Origin: a bacterium
GTDB taxonomy: Bacteria > Vulcanimicrobiota > Xenobia > Xenobiales > JADMJV01
Assembly (NCBI GenBank): GCA_030149525.1
Contig: JASBRJ010000092.1
Span: forward strand, 1-41,305
Direction of reading: 5' to 3'
Length of the DNA stretch: 41,305 bases
The position numbers and the translations under genes are program-made. The notes beneath the pieces were generated by a model. The model saw nothing but the letters and a program-made list of their open reading frames with translations, had not been told where the DNA came from and made no database searches. Of this stretch, positions 39,063-41,305 are shown in pieces (the stretch's first letter is position 1; every line of letters starts with the position of its first letter).

Positions 39063-40980
39063 GTTGGATCTGATGTAAGTCTTCCAGAGAGTTGGCTTCG
39101 TAGGGCCCGATTTCTCCCACCCGGAGTCGCACGATTCGGGGAGAGCGCAAGGCCACTCGGTCGGGATCAGGGCGCACGATTCCCTCGAACTTGACGCTGA
39201 CTACCAAACCAGGCGCCAGTTCGACTCCGGCTGAAGTGTTGCGGCTGCCCCGATGTTCCACGGTTCGACCGGTGAGAAGATTTTGACTCATGATGGTTTG
39301 CACAACCTGAACCGATGTCCCGGCATCCACGCCGGCCACTGTGCCAACTTCCTTAAAGCCCTCGGGGCTGCGACACGCTATGATGAAGGAATCGAAAGGG
39401 CGGTTTCCGGCAGCGGTGGGATCGCTCCAAAAGGCTGCGGTGAGGACCAGATCAAGAGTCTCTTCAGGCTTTCTCTTCATCCAATTGGTGGTTCTCTGGG
39501 CGATGGGGTAGGTTGAGCTCTCCACCTTGACCATGCCCCCTTCATGCCCCTGATGGCGATACTGTTCGTAGAGACGGTTGAGCTGCTCCTTGTTCTCCAC
39601 TCGACTACCCTGAGACAAGACCACGGGGAGCGGCAGGGGCATTCCGGTGAGGGGAGTCAGGAGCGTTTCCAGATTTCGTCGACGGTCCCTGAAGGGAAGC
39701 CCGGTGAGGTCGTGCCCGTTAAGATAAACCAGGTCGAAACCGACGTACTTCAGGTTCACGGGGACAGGGCTTTCGCCTCGAAGGTAGCTGTGAACTTCAT
39801 AGACGGTCGCTGGTCTCGGTGCTCCCCACCGATCGAGTATGGTCCCGTGGAGTTCGCCGTCTAGGATGGCCGAACGGCAGGGCAGGAGTTGGACCAGATT
39901 ATGGACCCCTTTGATGAGCTCTAGCCAGTCGTTTCTTTTTCTGGTGAAGGCTCCGGCTAGAACTCGGCCCTGGGAGTCGGTGTCTTTGTGAATCATCAAG
40001 CGCAGTCCATCGTACTTGCACTCAAACCAGGCGGGGAACTTGAGATCGGACGGTATGTTGCTCCCGGCCAATGCCGGTCGGATGGGGGAGAGCGGCTTGA
40101 GGGTGACCTCCTTGAGACCTTCTATCCCTTTCTCTTCCAACAGATCGCAGAGGCCAAAGATATCGAGCAAGGCAGCTGCCGAGGTGAGGGATTCCAAACC
40201 TGCTCCGTACTTAAAAGAGAGAGCCTTGAGGATAAGATCCTGTCGGCCGGACACGTTGAGATGGACTTTGCCCAAAATGAGACCGGCCAGCACATATCGT
40301 TCCAACCGGCCACACTGTTGGAACAGATCCTGGAGAACCTCTGTTCTGCGACGACGCCCGGTAGAACTGAGATGGCTGAGAGTTTTGACCACCACAGCCG
40401 AGGCGACGGGCGTGTCCGCTTTTTTCTTCACCGTACTCAGAGCGAAGAGAGAAGGAAGGTCGCCCGCTTTGATCAGTTGCTCTCGAATCTTGGAGATGGG
40501 GAGAAAGACCATTTGAGCCAGAATGTGACAGAGGGTGTCGTGGCGGACGGATGCGGCCCGACCCCGGAACGGGTCTCCGAAAATCAGTCCAACCTTTTCG
40601 GCCAGGCTGAGACCGAGCTCTCGCTCTAAAAAAGTTTCCACCAGAGCGTCTCTGTTCTCCGGTGAGAGTGGCTGGGGAGGTTGAAGACCGAAGAGGCCGG
40701 GCAGTCGATCGGGGGCGATTCCCATGAGTGGAAGAAAGAACCCTTTGCACAGACTGAAGAACGGAAGGCTGGTGAGCGCGTCCGGTCCGGCTTGAGGATT
40801 CTCTCGCAGTTCCGATTGAATCGCAAAAAGGTTAGCCTCACCCAGGCCCAAGAGATCGTTGACATAGATGTCGGAAACGCCGCGTCGGCCGATTCCGACT
40901 CCGGCCTGGCGAACACCGTCTACCGGGCCGTTTTGCAGCATCCAGGCAGCGACATCGGTCTGTTGCGGTTCTCTGAGCAT
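39043..40980 (-). CDS. ATP-dependent DNA ligase
   Basis: A 645-residue ligase of the ATP-dependent, archaeal/eukaryal DNA ligase I-like type. An N-terminal DNA-binding-type domain (about 100-280) precedes the nucleotidyltransferase domain with motif I KYDG (AMP-binding Lys322), motif III LDGELHG, motif IIIa FDLVYLNG, motif IV EGGMVKV and motif V NWMKRKP, and then an OB-fold domain. It is far larger than the compact LigD-type ligases. The ATG overlaps the upstream stop as TGATG, so the ligase is translationally coupled to the RecA-like gene, which suggests a DNA repair or recombination role rather than replication. Confidence 0.92.
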   Translation of the reverse strand: MLREPQQTDVAAWMLQNGPVDGVRQAGVGIGRRGVSDIYVNDLLGLGEANLFAIQSELRENPQAGPDALTSLPFFSLCKGFFLPLMGIAPDRLPGLFGLQPPQPLSPENRDALVETFLERELGLSLAEKVGLIFGDPFRGRAASVRHDTLCHILAQMVFLPISKIREQLIKAGDLPSLFALSTVKKKADTPVASAVVVKTLSHLSSTGRRRRTEVLQDLFQQCGRLERYVLAGLILGKVHLNVSGRQDLILKALSFKYGAGLESLTSAAALLDIFGLCDLLEEKGIEGLKEVTLKPLSPIRPALAGSNIPSDLKFPAWFECKYDGLRLMIHKDTDSQGRVLAGAFTRKRNDWLELIKGVHNLVQLLPCRSAILDGELHGTILDRWGAPRPATVYEVHSYLRGESPVPVNLKYVGFDLVYLNGHDLTGLPFRDRRRNLETLLTPLTGMPLPLPVVLSQGSRVENKEQLNRLYEQYRHQGHEGGMVKVESSTYPIAQRTTNWMKRKPEETLDLVLTAAFWSDPTAAGNRPFDSFIIACRSPEGFKEVGTVAGVDAGTSVQVVQTIMSQNLLTGRTVEHRGSRNTSAGVELAPGLVVSVKFEGIVRPDPDRVALRSPRIVRLRVGEIGPYEANSLEDLHQIQLKHGLG

Positions 40981-41305
40981 CAGGCGGGTGCCAGGGGCTT
41001 GAACTCTTCCGGTTGTCCCTCATGAACCTTGAGAGTGCCGGTGCCTTCTTCCCGGTCAACGCGGATAGGGTGCGGGAAGATCGGTGTGGTGACCGATTTG
41101 ATGGCCTTCACCACGGTGATCTGATCGCGGTATTTACCGCCCCATTCTTCCGCCATATCTTTTGAGGTGAGAGACATTTTCTCCAGTAGAAAGACGGCGT
41201 CGGCCGTATGCATCAGGGCTTCGCCACCCACCGGCATGCCAGTGTCTTTAATCTGGCCGATGGTGAGACAAGTGACCCCTTTTTCGTGGTTGTAGGTCTT
41301 GAGGG
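40980..41305 (-). CDS. RecA/RadA-like ATPase, C-terminal part (continues beyond the window)
   Basis: The last 107 codons of a gene that begins right of the window. The visible part includes a strand-like VTCLTIGQIKDTG, then GGEALMHTADAVFLLEKM, resembling the RecA-fold core of RadA/KaiC-type ATPases (compare HVTKxGxxAGPxxLEHxVDxVLYF). A C-terminal TVVKAIKSVTT segment follows. The Walker A and B motifs are outside the window, so the family call is tentative. The stop shares a base with the ligase start (TGATG). Confidence 0.6.
   Translation of the reverse strand, partial: LKTYNHEKGVTCLTIGQIKDTGMPVGGEALMHTADAVFLLEKMSLTSKDMAEEWGGKYRDQITVVKAIKSVTTPIFPHPIRVDREEGTGTLKVHEGQPEEFKPLAPA

Noticed and set aside
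1-41305. CRISPR arrays, rRNA genes, insertion sequences, defence-system operons
   Set aside because: No regularly spaced repeat arrays, rRNA-like conserved blocks, transposase genes or known defence gene sets were found by reading.

Overview
The window looks like bacterial chromosome from a diderm (two-membrane) organism that is not a standard model proteobacterium. An outer-membrane beta-barrel carrying an N-terminal S-layer-homology (SLH) domain and coiled coil is encoded at 31937-34552; this architecture is typical of Cyanobacteria-related and other diderm Terrabacteria-type phyla. The set of phosphatidylserine synthase, phosphatidylserine decarboxylase, an ATP-dependent DNA ligase and an RtcB ligase is compatible with such a lineage. 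The exact phylum cannot be fixed from sequence reading alone. The DNA is moderately GC-rich, densely coded and uses many GTG and TTG starts. No gene-free gap exceeds 300 bases; the longest (2050-2348) holds an integrase terminator, a tRNA fragment and the tRNA terminator.

Region 1 (1 to about 2218) is the right end of an integrated element: a zinc-ribbon protein gene overlaps a tyrosine recombinase, followed by a 3' fragment of a CAU-anticodon tRNA that ends in CCA. This is the footprint of integration into a tRNA gene, and the intact tRNA should lie left of the window. Region 2 (2225-13021) carries small secreted or glycine-rich proteins, a three-gene cluster (sugar-kinase-like protein, NhaC-family antiporter, double M16 peptidase), a zinc-ribbon protein, a VanX-type D,D-dipeptidase, a RIO/Bud32-like kinase, greA, a lytic transglycosylase and a propeller lipoprotein.

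Region 3 (13084-18563) is metabolic. Phosphatidylserine synthase converges on one gene that fuses a phospholipid N-methyltransferase-like domain to phosphatidylserine decarboxylase; together they could make PS, PE and methylated PE or phosphatidylcholine from CDP-diacylglycerol. A PilZ protein and a GntP permease plus D-3-hydroxybutyrate dehydrogenase pair follow. Region 4 (18517-25171) is mostly on the minus strand: two M14 carboxypeptidases each with one EF-hand-like loop, a TVP38/VTT membrane protein, a glutathione-synthetase-like ATP-grasp enzyme, a tandemly duplicated Amj-type lipid II flippase and a small unknown protein.

Region 5 (25355-41305) holds a TolB-like propeller coupled to a queuosine-salvage glycosidase, a 1469-residue CheB-CheR-PAS-histidine kinase-receiver hybrid, the SLH porin, RtcB, a large unknown protein, an anchored ankyrin-like protein, and an ATP-dependent DNA ligase translationally coupled to the end of a RecA/RadA-like ATPase gene that runs off the window. 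Adjacent opposing genes repeatedly overlap at their 3' ends (six cases).

The strongest candidates for something undescribed are the methyltransferase-PS decarboxylase fusion, the double-length Amj protein, the M16 double peptidase with its catalytic half second, and the paired EF-hand M14 peptidases.
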